NCBI RefSeq assembly: GCF_041058985.1
Contig: NZ_JBEHZE010000001.1
Location: 1 to 64,000 of the forward strand
Direction: 5' to 3'
Source: Hyphococcus lacteus
GTDB taxonomy: Bacteria > Pseudomonadota > Alphaproteobacteria > Caulobacterales > Parvularculaceae
Length of the DNA stretch: 64,000 nt
This document shows positions 17,285 to 26,078 of this stretch, one piece after another (the stretch's first letter is position 1; every line of letters begins with the position of its first letter). Both the position numbers and the translations under genes were made by a program. A model generated the notes under the pieces. It saw only the letters and a list, made by a program, of their open reading frames with translations. It was not told the origin of the DNA and did no database searches.

Positions 17285-18667
17285 ATGACACAACATATTT
17301 CTCCGTCTACGTCTCAATCTAAAAGAGACGACACTGTCTTTTTTGGACACCCCAAAGGTCTTGGTTATCTTGCTTTCACCGAAGTTTGGGAAGGGTTTTC
17401 CTATTATGGAATGCAGGCGTTATTAACATTATACATGGTCCGGCATCTATTGACCGACAAAGTTGGCCGTGAGGTTATCGGGCTCGAAACTCTACGCATG
17501 ACCCTCGAAACCCTCTCCGGTCCATCGACGACGATTTCATTTGCGGCTCAGATTTTTGGCCTTTACGCCGGCCTCATCAACATGACCCCCCTCTTAGGCG
17601 GATGGTTGGGTGACCGTATACTAGGTCAAACCCGAGCTGTTACCTTAGGTGCCACACTGATGACATTAGGGCATTTGGCGATGACTTCTGAACAGTTTTT
17701 TCTATTCGCGTTAGCCCTACTCGTATCCGGTGCTGGTCTTATTAAAGGCAATATGGCCATTCAGATCGGAAAACTTTATGCAGAAGACGATCCACGTCGG
17801 ACGCGAGCATTTGGAATTTATATGTTTGTCCGAAATTTAGGTGCGTTTTCTGCGCCCTTGATTTGCGGAACGCTCGGAGAGATTTACGGATGGCATTACG
17901 GCTTTGGTGTAGCGGCCATCGCCATGGCCTTAGCGCTTGTAATATATCTACGCGGACGTAAATACCTTCCTTCGGAAATCTCGCCAAAACAACGTCACCA
18001 CCAAAAGTCTAAGTTGACCCATTCAGAATGGCGATCCGTCATTGGTCTTCTGTTGGCATTCATCCCCTATATTCTTATGTTCAGCGCGGTGTTCCAAGCC
18101 TATAATCTATTGCCAATCTGGGTTTCGGACAGTGTTGATCGTGACGTATTTGATTTAACCATACCGGTTACTTGGTTATTCACTTTTGATGGAATTGCCA
18201 CAATGGTCGGCATCACCATTACAGTTCGGTTCTGGCAATGGCTCGAAAAACGAAACAAAGAACCTTGGAACCTGACAAAAATGGCTGTTGGATGCGCAAT
18301 GACGTGTGCGGCTTTTTTAATTTTATCCTGGGGTGCCGCGAGTGCGGACGAGACAGTTTCGCTTTTGTGGGTGCTTTTGTTTTTTCTATTTTTAGACTTT
18401 AGTTTTATTTGGGGCGAACCCCCGCTGCGATCTCTGGTATCACAGCATGCCCCAACCTCCCATGCCACGACATTAATGAGCCTTTCGATTATGTCGATCG
18501 CAATCTCGAATTTCGTCGTTGGCTGGCTAGGACGCTTTTACGAAACAATGCCAACTTCGCAATTCTGGTTACTACACGCTGCCATTGCTGGCGCCGGTTT
18601 TTGCTTCGCTATTTTATTGAACCCATTGATCCGCAGCTTACTCGGTAGAAAGCCTCGCACCGAATAA
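17285..18667 (+). CDS. POT family peptide transporter (PTR2/Dtp-like)
   Basis: A 460-residue membrane protein of the proton-dependent oligopeptide transporter family: FTEVWEGFSYYGMQ near the first helix, GGWLGDR after helix 2 and the GKGNMA-like IKGNMAIQIG block. It would import di- or tripeptides. The family motif ExxERF reads E-V-W-E-G-F here: the Arg is replaced by Gly, which in studied members contributes to proton coupling. The gene begins at the base after the esterase stop codon, so they are one transcription unit. The transport role is well supported; unusual energetics are an inference. Confidence 0.88.
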   Translation: MTQHISPSTSQSKRDDTVFFGHPKGLGYLAFTEVWEGFSYYGMQALLTLYMVRHLLTDKVGREVIGLETLRMTLETLSGPSTTISFAAQIFGLYAGLINMTPLLGGWLGDRILGQTRAVTLGATLMTLGHLAMTSEQFFLFALALLVSGAGLIKGNMAIQIGKLYAEDDPRRTRAFGIYMFVRNLGAFSAPLICGTLGEIYGWHYGFGVAAIAMALALVIYLRGRKYLPSEISPKQRHHQKSKLTHSEWRSVIGLLLAFIPYILMFSAVFQAYNLLPIWVSDSVDRDVFDLTIPVTWLFTFDGIATMVGITITVRFWQWLEKRNKEPWNLTKMAVGCAMTCAAFLILSWGAASADETVSLLWVLLFFLFLDFSFIWGEPPLRSLVSQHAPTSHATTLMSLSIMSIAISNFVVGWLGRFYETMPTSQFWLLHAAIAGAGFCFAILLNPLIRSLLGRKPRTE

Positions 18668-18686
18668 TTTTTATGGCGCATATCTA

Positions 18687-19226
18687 ATGAAAATAATTCA
18701 ATCCGACCCGCCAAATAATGATATCTGCACGGAACGCTTAACCCTTCGGCAACCGGAAAAAAGCCACTTTGTTGCATTGCAGAATATTTGGGCCGATACC
18801 AAACTTCTCCAGTTTATTGGACCGCCCAGTACACCAGAAGAGGTTTGGGCACGTTTGCTTAAATATATTGGGCATTGGTCAACATTTGGCTTCGGTTATT
18901 GGATGGTTCACGAAACAAAAACCGATCATTTTCTTGGAGAGGTTGGCGTTGCCTGGCAACAAAGAACCACCCTCCCCGCACACGGCGACCTACCTGAGGC
19001 AGGATGGATATTTTCTCCTGCGGCACAAGGTCAAGGATTTGCGAGTGAAGCCCTCTCCGCTGTACTAGAATATAGCGGTTCACGTATTAACTCGCCCGGC
19101 ATCACTTGTTTGATTGACCCGTCAAACAAGGCTTCTATTTTATTAGCAGAGAGAAAAGGTTTCAAAAAATTCGGTACCACTTTAATCGGTACTAATCGGA
19201 TCAATGCCTATTTGCGTCTTATTTAG
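18687..19226 (+). CDS. GNAT family N-acetyltransferase, RimJ/RimL-like
   Basis: A 179-residue acetyltransferase: TERLTLRQPE at the start, acetyl-CoA loop region SPAAQGQGFASEAL near residue 112, and the closing NKASILLAERKGFKKFG block. This subfamily acetylates amino groups of proteins or small molecules, including antibiotics. It sits 19 bases after the POT gene, in the same direction. A role in detoxifying or protecting an imported amine is possible, but the substrate is unknown. Confidence 0.85.
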   Translation: MKIIQSDPPNNDICTERLTLRQPEKSHFVALQNIWADTKLLQFIGPPSTPEEVWARLLKYIGHWSTFGFGYWMVHETKTDHFLGEVGVAWQQRTTLPAHGDLPEAGWIFSPAAQGQGFASEALSAVLEYSGSRINSPGITCLIDPSNKASILLAERKGFKKFGTTLIGTNRINAYLRLI

Positions 19227-19589
19227 CATCGATGAAGTGCCATTTGATCTTCATACCTAATAATTTTCATTGCATCACGCAGCTAAATTGCGGGATTTTT
19301 AGGTAATAGCTTCCCATAAAAAATCTCGGAAGCAGCGCATCATTGAAGGTCATATGATGGGTGCCAGACACACCTATCTGTTAACAAAAGCTTGGGACGG
19401 TTGAGTGTAATCAGTAACGGAGTCTCTGGCTCACTTTCGCTCCTCCAAAAAGCTATACTGAACCAGAGTTCTCCGTTAGAGAATTACCTTAAAAAGTCTC
19501 ATGATCGCTGACGGGTTACAATACAATCCCGCAACAACTAATAAACATTTTCGGGAGTAAATTTAAAACTAATTTCAAAACATATACCG
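19227..19589. other. Intergenic region without a gene
   Basis: This 363-base stretch lies between the convergent GNAT gene and the D-aminoacylase gene. I see no coding frame of note. It contains one long imperfect inverted repeat (separate entry) and otherwise AT-rich unremarkable sequence. It separates the two catabolic clusters. Confidence 0.6.
19415..19478. repeat. Imperfect inverted repeat between convergent operons
   Basis: Left arm 19415-19433 begins TAACGGAG and contains CTCTGG; right arm 19459-19478 reads back as TAACGGAGAACTCTGG. The arms match over about 19-20 bases with a few differences, around a 25-base loop. Position between two converging transcription units fits a bidirectional terminator hairpin; a mobile-element remnant is the alternative. 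Confidence 0.5.
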
Positions 19590-21167
19590 TTACCTTCGCA
19601 GAATTGAGCCGTGACGTCCCGAATGAAGCTGTCCGTTTTCCCAGGCGACTTTCCCATTTACTAGTACGAGATCAAAACCTTCTGCCAAGGAAAATGGATT
19701 TGTATAATCTGACATTTGTTTGACGTTTTCCGGATTGAACAAAATTATATCCGCCTTCGCACCTTCTTTTATAACGCCCCGGTCTTCCAGTTTCATGATT
19801 GATGCCGGTAACCCCGTCGCCTTGTACACCGCTTCTTCCAAACTGAGCACTTCGCTCTCTTGGACATAATAATCAATCAACTTTGCATAGGTTCCAGTGC
19901 CGCGCGGGTGCCGAATTCCCGGCCCACCATCGGTTGAGATGGCCGTTGAAAGGCTAGCCACAAGCGTATCATGTGTAGAGCGGTCTTGGGTGAAGTGTGC
20001 ACCAGAACCACCATCAGGACCTATATCAATCAAAAATTCGGAGAATGATTTTCCGGCCTTAGAGGCCGCCTCCTCAAGCGTTAACCCCACATAAGGTTCA
20101 GAACCAAAAAGCAACGCTTGCGGTCCATTGCGTCTAATAACGCGCGCGGTCAGATATGCTTCCAGTTCGTCACGTCTTTCGGCAATAACATTTTTATAGT
20201 CATTAGGTGGCAATGCCCATTCAGGAAATAATATTGCAACGCCAGTATACCCCGCAGCATACGGATATATATCCGACGATATTTCCACACCATTACCTTG
20301 CAACCCGTCAATGAACGTAAGCAAGCGTTTGGCGCGCGCTTCGCCTTTTCCATAAACTATTTTCAGATGCGAAATATGAATGCGCGCATGTTCCCCTTGG
20401 GCAACCAGTTCTCCAATGCCTTCCTCGATTTTGTCATCGTCTTCAGTACGCATATGGCTCATTATAACGCCGTCATATTCCCCGACAACTTTTGCGAGGG
20501 AAACCATTTCTTTTTCAGTTGAGTATAGGCCGGGCACATACTCCAACCCTGAAGTCATACCAAAAGCACCGGCCTCCATATCTTTTCTTAGACGTTCCTG
20601 CATCAACGCTATTTCCTGATCCGTTAACGGATCGCTTTTTTCACCAACGCCAACCTGGTATCTGATAGTTCCATGCCCAGACATAGAGGCCACATTTACC
20701 TGCACCCCTTCCCTCTCGGCATCTATCATCCATGAGGCGAGGTCATTTTCATGTGTCTGGACATCACTGTCCCACTTGACACCAGCCGTACGCCCATCCT
20801 GCCCAAGCACAATTGTCGTCACACCCATCGCAAGAAAGCCTTCATATGACTGACTAATCGGATCTCCATGCGCATGGGAATCGATGAATCCTGGAGCGAG
20901 AACTCTGCCCCCTGCATCAATCAATTTACCCGCCCTGATATTTTCAGGGTTGATAGAACCTATACGCTGGATAACGCCTGCATCTACTAAAACGTCTGCT
21001 GTATATGAAGGCCCGCCAGTCCCATCAACGATGAGTGCGTTTTGAATCAACATATCGCTATCGACGACCCTACCTTCTTCTCCATCACCATTTACTTGCT
21101 GGCAACCGCCCGCAACCAAGATGGCCGTCATAGAAAGCATGAAGGATCGATAAGAAAATACACTCAT
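19590..21167 (-). CDS. N-acyl-D-amino-acid deacylase family amidohydrolase (exported)
   Basis: A 525-residue metal-dependent amidohydrolase of the D-aminoacylase group. It has a signal peptide with Cys22 in a VAGGC context, so it may be a lipoprotein. Metal motifs: H-x-H in GFIDSHAHGDP, His in SHMRTE, His in ISHLK, and the STDGGP.....HPRGTGTYA block. The canonical GNCG segment reads GQDGRT, so the Cys ligand of classic D-aminoacylases is absent. It is the last gene of the operon, 7 bases from the PLP enzyme gene. Expected reaction: release of D-amino acids from N-acyl-D-amino acids or D-containing peptides. Confidence 0.85.
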   Translation of the reverse strand: MSVFSYRSFMLSMTAILVAGGCQQVNGDGEEGRVVDSDMLIQNALIVDGTGGPSYTADVLVDAGVIQRIGSINPENIRAGKLIDAGGRVLAPGFIDSHAHGDPISQSYEGFLAMGVTTIVLGQDGRTAGVKWDSDVQTHENDLASWMIDAEREGVQVNVASMSGHGTIRYQVGVGEKSDPLTDQEIALMQERLRKDMEAGAFGMTSGLEYVPGLYSTEKEMVSLAKVVGEYDGVIMSHMRTEDDDKIEEGIGELVAQGEHARIHISHLKIVYGKGEARAKRLLTFIDGLQGNGVEISSDIYPYAAGYTGVAILFPEWALPPNDYKNVIAERRDELEAYLTARVIRRNGPQALLFGSEPYVGLTLEEAASKAGKSFSEFLIDIGPDGGSGAHFTQDRSTHDTLVASLSTAISTDGGPGIRHPRGTGTYAKLIDYYVQESEVLSLEEAVYKATGLPASIMKLEDRGVIKEGAKADIILFNPENVKQMSDYTNPFSLAEGFDLVLVNGKVAWENGQLHSGRHGSILRR

Positions 21168-21173
21168 GATGAT

Positions 21174-22202
21174 TTATTCCTCTTTAACTTCTAGCAGTTC
21201 CGGATAAGCAAAAAATGCTGGCGCGCCACCAGTATGTAAAAATACTATGTCGCGCCCATTCGCGAGCTCGCCATCTTTAAGTAAAGCCAGAAATCCAGCC
21301 ATCGCCTTTCCGGTATAAACCGGATCAAGCAATATTCCTTCTGTCTTGGCTAATAACCTCATTGCATCAGTACCTAACCGAGACGGAATAGCGTAACCAT
21401 CGCCCACAAAATCATCCATAACGACAATATCTGCGTCCGTAATTTTAGGTGGATTTCCTTTCCAGTATTCTTCTAACTGGAAAATAATACGTCTAACTTT
21501 TTCACGTTTAATGTGCGATGGCTCACTGACCGAAATACCAATCACTTTCGTATCCAGTCCTATCGCCCTCAACCCAACCAGTAGCCCTGCCTGCGTTCCA
21601 GCACTACCAGTTCCCAAAACAATATGGCTGGGTCGAATATTCAATTCCGCCCACTGCACAACAAGCTCACGCGCACACTCTGCATACGCCATAGATCCAA
21701 TACCGTCCGATGCACCAAGGGGGATACAATAGGGATTGCGACCTGAAGAGCGCAGGACCTCTTCTAAGGCTAAAATCTTGGCTTCAGCCGCATCCTCGTC
21801 ATCACGTTCTCGATAAATTTTTGCATTCAACAACCCATTTAACAGAGCATTACCGGTCGCCGTATAAACCTCAGACGGTGTGTAATTGGTTTCCGCAAGC
21901 GGATCGCCTAAAACAGCGTGAAACTCTAACCCCAACTTTGCTGAAGCCGCAGCGGCCTGCCGTACATGATTAGACTGCACCGCACCTGATGTTATGATTA
22001 CATCAGCGCCCTTTGACAGTGCGTCCGCCATAGAGAACTCAAGCTTTCGGGTTTTGTTCCCCCCCAGCATCAGTCCCGTACAATCATCTCTTTTAATAAA
22101 CAGCCGTGGTCGAACATTTATCGCCTTACCCAATGCGCTCATTTCTTCGAGCGGCGTCGGCAAATGGGCAAGCGGAACCCTCGGTAAAGATGAAAAGCCC
22201 AT
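21174..22202 (-). CDS. D-cysteine desulfhydrase / ACC deaminase family PLP enzyme
   Basis: A 342-residue fold-type II PLP enzyme. FIKRDDCTG and GGNKTRKLEF hold the PLP lysine near residue 51, SGAVQSNHVRQAAA follows, and the phosphate-binding GTGSAGTQAG lies near residue 197. These blocks match DcyD-like enzymes, which eliminate H2S from D-cysteine or act on related D-amino acids such as 3-chloro-D-alanine or D-serine. It is located between an amino-acid symporter and a D-aminoacylase, so it probably consumes the D-amino acid released by the operon. No signal peptide, hence cytoplasmic. Confidence 0.85.
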   Translation of the reverse strand: MGFSSLPRVPLAHLPTPLEEMSALGKAINVRPRLFIKRDDCTGLMLGGNKTRKLEFSMADALSKGADVIITSGAVQSNHVRQAAAASAKLGLEFHAVLGDPLAETNYTPSEVYTATGNALLNGLLNAKIYRERDDEDAAEAKILALEEVLRSSGRNPYCIPLGASDGIGSMAYAECARELVVQWAELNIRPSHIVLGTGSAGTQAGLLVGLRAIGLDTKVIGISVSEPSHIKREKVRRIIFQLEEYWKGNPPKITDADIVVMDDFVGDGYAIPSRLGTDAMRLLAKTEGILLDPVYTGKAMAGFLALLKDGELANGRDIVFLHTGGAPAFFAYPELLEVKEE

Positions 22203-22219
22203 TTTTTTTGCCTCGATTG

Positions 22220-23653
22220 TTATACGCCAGCCGTAACTGATGATTTTTTTTGAAATTTTCTTTCGGCGAAATAACGTTTGGATTCACTGACAACTTTAGG
22301 AGAAAGCAACAGTGCCGAAATCAATGTGGGACCCGCCATAAGTGCAAACATCAAGTCAATAAAATTTATAATAGCCGTCATGGAAGAAACGGCACCGACA
22401 ATGATGCTCAAGATGTAAAATATGAGATAGGTTTTTATTCTTTTCACGCCAAACAGGAACGAAAAACATTTCGCGCCAAAGTATGAATATGAAAACAAAG
22501 AAGATAAACCAAAAGAAAGAATACAGCCCAGCAAAATAAATTTTCCAACACCGGGGTAAGCAACTTGAAATGCTGCTGCCGTTAATGAAACACCACTTAC
22601 ATCAGTTGAGCGCCATACATCGGTCATGAGTATAGCCATCGCCGTCAATGTACAGACTATTAGCGTGTCAATGATTGGCCCCAACATCGCAACTAATCCT
22701 TCGTGGACCGGTTCCGATGTTTTCGCAGCACCATGCGCCATTGGGGCAGTGCCTATACCAGCTTCGTTAGAAAAAGCCGCACGACGCACACCAAGAACAA
22801 TTAACGCCCCCAGCGCACCACCGAGCATAGCATCGCCATTATAGTATTCTGCACGGAAAGCATCTGTTAGAATAAGACTGAAGTAATACGGTATCTTTTC
22901 CGCATTCAAGATCACGATACCTACTACCGCAACAAAATATACGCCGACCATAAACGGCACTATCATCGCCGCAGCATTCGCAATCCGCTTCAACCCACCA
23001 AGAATGACAAACGCTGTCAAACCCGCTAGGCCAGCACCAATGGCAAGGTTAGAGTATCCACCGCTTACCGCCGAGGTATCTAGTGCTAATATTTCTCGAA
23101 AAGCTTGTGTGAGTTGGTTAGCATTAAATACCGGCAAGCATCCAAACATGCCGGCCACACAAAAGAACACCGCTAATGGTTTCCAATTTCGACCTAGACC
23201 TTCTGTAATAACATACATCGGGCCACCCTGTAGTTCGCCGGCAGAATCCCGACCTCTATACATCACTGCCAATGAGCACGTAAAATATTTTGTAGCGACA
23301 CCGATAATTGCTGAAATCCACATCCAGAAAACAACGCCCGGACCACCCCATCGAACAGCAATCGCAACGCCTGCGATATTTCCCATACCTATTGTCGCTG
23401 CCAACGCAATCGACAGGGCTTGGAAATGACTAACTTGCCCAGGATCACCTGCCTTATCGTAACGCCCAGAAAGAACGCCTAGCGCATGAAAAAAATGTCG
23501 GAACGGTAGAAAATTAGAGGAAACTAAAAAATACAGCCCACTGATGGTTATAAGAACTAAAAGGGGTGCGCCCCATATCCAGGCCGCAGCCACTTCAAGT
23601 ATGTGGTCGATCGCAGACACTTCCACCCCCAGATACGAGTCTTCAATGCTCAC
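22220..23653 (-). CDS. AGCS family sodium:alanine/glycine symporter
   Basis: A 477-residue membrane protein with about 10-11 hydrophobic segments and the family signatures ATIGMGNIAGVA near residue 92 and FSNEAGIGTAPMAHGAAKT. AGCS proteins couple sodium to uptake of alanine or glycine, and several accept D-alanine. Its start overlaps the stop of the serine hydrolase gene by 4 bases. In this operon it would bring the released amino acids, possibly D-forms, into the cytoplasm. Confidence 0.9.
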   Translation of the reverse strand: MSIEDSYLGVEVSAIDHILEVAAAWIWGAPLLVLITISGLYFLVSSNFLPFRHFFHALGVLSGRYDKAGDPGQVSHFQALSIALAATIGMGNIAGVAIAVRWGGPGVVFWMWISAIIGVATKYFTCSLAVMYRGRDSAGELQGGPMYVITEGLGRNWKPLAVFFCVAGMFGCLPVFNANQLTQAFREILALDTSAVSGGYSNLAIGAGLAGLTAFVILGGLKRIANAAAMIVPFMVGVYFVAVVGIVILNAEKIPYYFSLILTDAFRAEYYNGDAMLGGALGALIVLGVRRAAFSNEAGIGTAPMAHGAAKTSEPVHEGLVAMLGPIIDTLIVCTLTAMAILMTDVWRSTDVSGVSLTAAAFQVAYPGVGKFILLGCILSFGLSSLFSYSYFGAKCFSFLFGVKRIKTYLIFYILSIIVGAVSSMTAIINFIDLMFALMAGPTLISALLLSPKVVSESKRYFAERKFQKKSSVTAGV

Positions 23654-24849
23654 TCATTTGCCGCAGCAGGGAACACCGTTTCAAACAAGTCTTTTCTGGT
23701 TAAACGTAATAGCTGCTCAGAACGAGGTCGGTTCATGACATTCGTGTTACTCGTGAATAAAGCAGCACTCTCGCCTTTAGGGTCAACATAGACAAAAGAG
23801 ACAAATCCCTTTTGACCTCCTGTATGGCCTATATAACGGCGTACCTTTCCTGACTTTGCTTCGGGGTGATCAATTACAAAGAAACCCATCCCCATACGTT
23901 CACTGACCGTATCGTCACTCGTGGGGAAACCTGGTTTCCACATTTTTTCCAATGTGTCATGAGAAAGAATGTCTTGATAATTTCCGTTGTCCTTCACCGA
24001 TAGCCAAAAATTCAGCAATTTTATCATGTCAGAAAAAGGGGCATTTAATCCGCCATTTCCAACCGTTTCACCAGTATCAAAGTCTAAACCCTGTTCTAAA
24101 ATGACATTTTCATCGCGAACATAATTATTAGATCTATTTTTCAAGAGGTAATACGGTGTGTGATCGAAATAACTATTCGACATGCCAAGGGGCATTAAAA
24201 TATTCTTCGTTAGATAGACCTCAATATCATCACCGGTTACCTCTTCAATAACCCGACCCAACATTGATATTCCTGGATTAGAGTATGAAAACTTTGATCC
24301 GGGTTCAAACTTTATTTCAGTATACGGCATCATCGCTTTTATTTGACTCCACTCGGTTGGTTCATGAGGATGCCATTCTTCACCCCCTCCCCACGGGAAG
24401 GTTGAGCCACGGAAACCAGACGTATGCGTAATCAAATGCCTTAAGGTAATATCATCCATATCACCGTATGGGTTATGAACTTTCCGTACCTCTGGAAGAT
24501 ACTGAGTTATTGGATCATCGAGCGATATCACTCCCCGATCGACAAGCTGCATTACAGCAACAACCGTCAGCGTTTTTGTAATAGAGGCCCAATGAAAAAT
24601 TGTGTCGCTATCTACAGCGCGGCGCTCTTCTGCATCGGCCATGCCATAATGCTCAGAAAACACAAGCTCCCCATCGTGAACAAAATATAGCCCCGAGCCG
24701 ACAATACCTTGCTCTTCCGCTCGCTCAACATACTTTTCAACGGCCATGTTCCAAGCGTCATCAAGGTTGGTGTTTTCTTGCGCATATGCGCTTGAAACGA
24801 GACAGATACATAACCCTGACAGTGCAGAAAACAATTTTCTATGCTTCAT
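23650..24849 (-). CDS. Beta-lactamase-fold serine hydrolase (class C-like), secreted
   Basis: A 399-residue exported hydrolase with a signal peptide ending near AYA-QEN. Active-site motifs of the class C/DD-peptidase fold are complete: S-x-x-K as SITK, Y-x-N as YSN and HTG in GHTGGQKG. Such proteins include D-aminopeptidases, DD-carboxypeptidases, esterases and beta-lactamases. I chose the ATG at 24849 because GGAG lies 7 bases upstream and it starts a clean signal peptide; the reading frame is open for 16 more codons into the dipeptidase gene. Gap to that gene is 14 bases. Context suggests cleavage of a D-containing peptide. Confidence 0.87.
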   Translation of the reverse strand: MKHRKLFSALSGLCICLVSSAYAQENTNLDDAWNMAVEKYVERAEEQGIVGSGLYFVHDGELVFSEHYGMADAEERRAVDSDTIFHWASITKTLTVVAVMQLVDRGVISLDDPITQYLPEVRKVHNPYGDMDDITLRHLITHTSGFRGSTFPWGGGEEWHPHEPTEWSQIKAMMPYTEIKFEPGSKFSYSNPGISMLGRVIEEVTGDDIEVYLTKNILMPLGMSNSYFDHTPYYLLKNRSNNYVRDENVILEQGLDFDTGETVGNGGLNAPFSDMIKLLNFWLSVKDNGNYQDILSHDTLEKMWKPGFPTSDDTVSERMGMGFFVIDHPEAKSGKVRRYIGHTGGQKGFVSFVYVDPKGESAALFTSNTNVMNRPRSEQLLRLTRKDLFETVFPAAANE

Positions 24850-24863
24850 CAGTATCTCCATTT

Positions 24864-26018
24864 TCAACCAAGTTCGCTTGTTAGTACACGACGCCAATTT
24901 TCCCCCATGATTTTATCAATCATACTTGACTTCACCCCTCTCTTCTCAAGGGCAGTGCGTATAAGGAACATTCTATTGACGTTATTAAGCTCTGGAATCA
25001 CCACATGCTCTGGCAAAGTATCATAGCCCGGGACGCCCCGCTCACTGATCGAATTCCACCAACTATGATAACCTTTAACGCCCTCGGCATTGTTATTATC
25101 AATCTCAGTCAACACTTCTAATCCACTCACAGAATAGTCGTTCGCAATGGCGGTAGCGTCGATGCCGCCAACATTCGCCACATGCATAAGTTGGTCGATA
25201 TAATGGTCGATTGTTGGCACTTTTTCTGTAGTAAGCCAAAAGCTCATCATGAACACGCCCATGACACCACCGGTGTCGGAAACGGCTTTAATCATAGCGT
25301 CAGTGGCGCATCTCGGATTATCAACAATCGCACGGCACGCTCCATGAGAAAGGATAATTGGTCTCGTAGAAGCCGAGGCTACTTCAATCGCCGTGGGCTG
25401 GGATGAATGGGAAACATCAGGGATAATCCCCAACCTATTCATTTCTGCTATGCCGTCCCGACCTAGCTTTGTCAAACCGCTTTGATTTTCTTGCAACGCA
25501 CCGCCAGCAAGAGCGTTATCGTGATGGTGCGTAAGCTGAAGAACTCTTAGACCTTTATCGTAAAAATAAGAAATTCTATCAAGATTATCTTCAATAGGTT
25601 CACATGATTGGAACTGAAATATGATGCCCGTTCCATCACGTTTGCCTATATCACTGGCCTTAGTCGTCACATAGGCATCAGGAAAGTCTGTTTCAATTTT
25701 CTGATGGGCCTCATCTATGCCGCGGTCACACGACGCGAATGTACGCAAATACCGAACAAGCCCCTGTTCATCATGCGTTTCTTCAACTTTTGATACATCA
25801 AGAATAAACCCATCCAATCCCGATCGACCGAGGTCTGCTGGATCAGAGGGTAAGAAACTCAACCCGTCGATAACCAATCCTTGGCCCCCCGCAGGCTGAT
25901 GGACACATGATGTCGCAAGGGCAGCCCCACCTGCGGCGAGAACCATTCGCCGAGTCCATCCTTCATCTCCATCCGTCGAGGAGGCGGACACTTTTGTTTT
26001 TTTTCTTGAGTAATCCAT
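24864..26018 (-). CDS. M19 membrane dipeptidase-like protein, Tat-exported
   Basis: A 384-residue protein related to renal dipeptidase. The N-terminus has a twin-arginine-like signal (TRRMVLAAGGAALATSC) with a possible lipid-attachment Cys38. Two expected zinc histidines are present, His204 in DVSHSS and His225 in LSHGACRA. However, the usual H-x-D near the start reads DGFILDVS, with no His, and the bridging Glu region reads FQFQS. The fold assignment is good, while the two-zinc site looks incomplete. Family members cleave dipeptides, including those with a C-terminal D-residue. It lies between the TonB receptor and the serine hydrolase in the operon. Confidence 0.82.
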   Translation of the reverse strand: MDYSRKKTKVSASSTDGDEGWTRRMVLAAGGAALATSCVHQPAGGQGLVIDGLSFLPSDPADLGRSGLDGFILDVSKVEETHDEQGLVRYLRTFASCDRGIDEAHQKIETDFPDAYVTTKASDIGKRDGTGIIFQFQSCEPIEDNLDRISYFYDKGLRVLQLTHHHDNALAGGALQENQSGLTKLGRDGIAEMNRLGIIPDVSHSSQPTAIEVASASTRPIILSHGACRAIVDNPRCATDAMIKAVSDTGGVMGVFMMSFWLTTEKVPTIDHYIDQLMHVANVGGIDATAIANDYSVSGLEVLTEIDNNNAEGVKGYHSWWNSISERGVPGYDTLPEHVVIPELNNVNRMFLIRTALEKRGVKSSMIDKIMGENWRRVLTSELG

Positions 26019-26078
26019 TTATTTTAGCCTCAATCTTAAATTGCCCGCTTGCTCATTTTCTGCGGTTTTAGCTAACGC

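Noticed and set aside
19415..19478. Inverted repeat considered as an integron attC site
   Set aside because: The outer cores do not fit RYYYAAC and GTTRRRY, and there is only one copy and no integron integrase.
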